Notes under the pieces: generated by a model
The model's input: the letters and a program-made list of their open reading frames with translations, nothing else
Told to the model about the DNA's origin: nothing
The model's database searches: none
Assembly (NCBI GenBank): GCA_009602725.1
Contig: WELB01000103.1
Span: 184,084-248,083 of the forward strand
Reading direction: 5' to 3'
Length of the DNA: 64,000 nucleotides
DNA from: Spirogloea muscicola
Taxonomy: Eukaryota; Streptophyta; Zygnematophyceae; Spirogloeales; Spirogloeaceae
Made by a program: the position numbers and the translations under genes
Part shown: in pieces, positions 63,471 through 64,000 of the stretch
Numbering within the stretch: the first letter of the stretch is position 1
Layout: every line of letters begins with the position of its first letter

Positions 63471-64000
63471 GAATAATTAGAGAAGTGCGCGCCCATAGAG
63501 AAGAGGGGCTGGCAAAGCCAGCCCAAAAAAGAGTGGACAATGTCCAAAGCCAAAGAAAGAGGAGCGGGAGAAGAACAACAAGCACAGAAAAAAATAAGCA
63601 GCTACGAAGCACTCAGTAACCCCTGCTAAGCAAAATCAGGTCAGAGAGACTGGGTTCCTGGAAGCGGGTCCCCTGGCCAGAGCCAGAGGCAGCAGCGAGG
63701 GCTCTGCCTGCACGCAGGTGCAGCGCGCGGGCCATAGACCTCTGCAGCGAGACGGCCAAGCGCATGCGGTACACCTGCGCTAGCGACCCTGCTGCATGAA
63801 AGTCCACCGGCTCCTCATGGAAGCGGCGGGCAATGGCGTGACGAGAGAGCTGGTTTAGGGTGGAGAGCTCGAGCCACCGAGCGCCCAGCGCCCCGTGCGT
63901 ATCGATGGCGAGCGGGAAGAACTCGTCTTCCCGCGGGTGATCTGCGTATTTTAGCTCCTTGGCCCGAGGGCGGAAAAGCGTCGCCTTGACGGAGCCCGAA
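63471..64000 (-). mobile_element. LINE 3' end with open frame to the window edge (minus)
   Basis: An open minus-strand frame runs from the right edge to a stop near 63,615: PRAKELKYADHPREDEFFPL AIDTHGALGARWLELSTLNQ LSRHAIARRFHEEPVDFHAA then GSLAQVYRMRLAVSLQRSMA RALHLRAGRALAAASGSG and SLSDLILLSRGY. Its tail lies at 63,480-63,610 (GGGGCTGGCAAAGCCAGCCC hairpin, 63,506-63,525). No break is visible in the part inside the window. It is most similar to the plus-strand copy at 1,300-1,697. Confidence 0.85.

Overview
The window is a GC-rich eukaryotic nuclear sequence that is mostly transposon remnants with a few host genes between them. Three things point to the green lineage, most likely a streptophyte alga or early land plant: an intron-containing plant-type leucine-rich-repeat receptor kinase, plant telo-box motifs (AAACCCTAA) and abundant chromodomain-bearing Ty3/gypsy elements (chromoviruses) primed by initiator Met-tRNA. 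I cannot name the species. One ambiguous base (N) lies at 56,994.

Layout. 1-2.5 kb: fragments of non-LTR retrotransposons (LINEs) on both strands. 2.76-4.75 kb: an inverted duplication of a cysteine-containing LRR (F-box/AMN1-like) gene, tail to tail, forming a long palindrome. 4.75-6.67 kb: no gene recognised. 6.67-43.2 kb: a nested block of Ty3/gypsy fossils with five LTR types. Insertions inside insertions can be ordered from 5-bp target duplications: element B (17,757-22,422) lies inside D; element C (33,950-41,821) lies inside a minus-strand D relative and itself carries a solo LTR; a second nested pair of LTRs lies at 61.5-62.6 kb. 43.2-46.8 kb: gene-poor DNA with one solo LTR. 46.8-48.05 kb: a small three-exon J-domain gene with one membrane segment and a telo-box at its 5' end. 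48.2-57 kb: stacked, 5'-truncated LINE 3' ends in both orientations, all sharing a 3' hairpin. 57.2-60.96 kb: a five-exon LRR receptor kinase with all kinase catalytic residues. 61-64 kb: more LINE 3' ends, plus the nested LTR pair.

How it fits together. Only the J-domain protein and the receptor kinase look like working host genes. The F-box-like palindrome is probably decayed as coding sequence but could give a hairpin RNA. The LINEs encode a reverse transcriptase followed by a thumb domain, a restriction-like (PD-(D/E)XK) endonuclease domain and a distinctive C-terminal helical domain ending in LRLLTRGY. Their 3' tails carry a conserved GGGCTGG...CCAGCCC stem-loop that may be the signal recognised by their own reverse transcriptase. 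No tRNA, rRNA or CRISPR array was seen.
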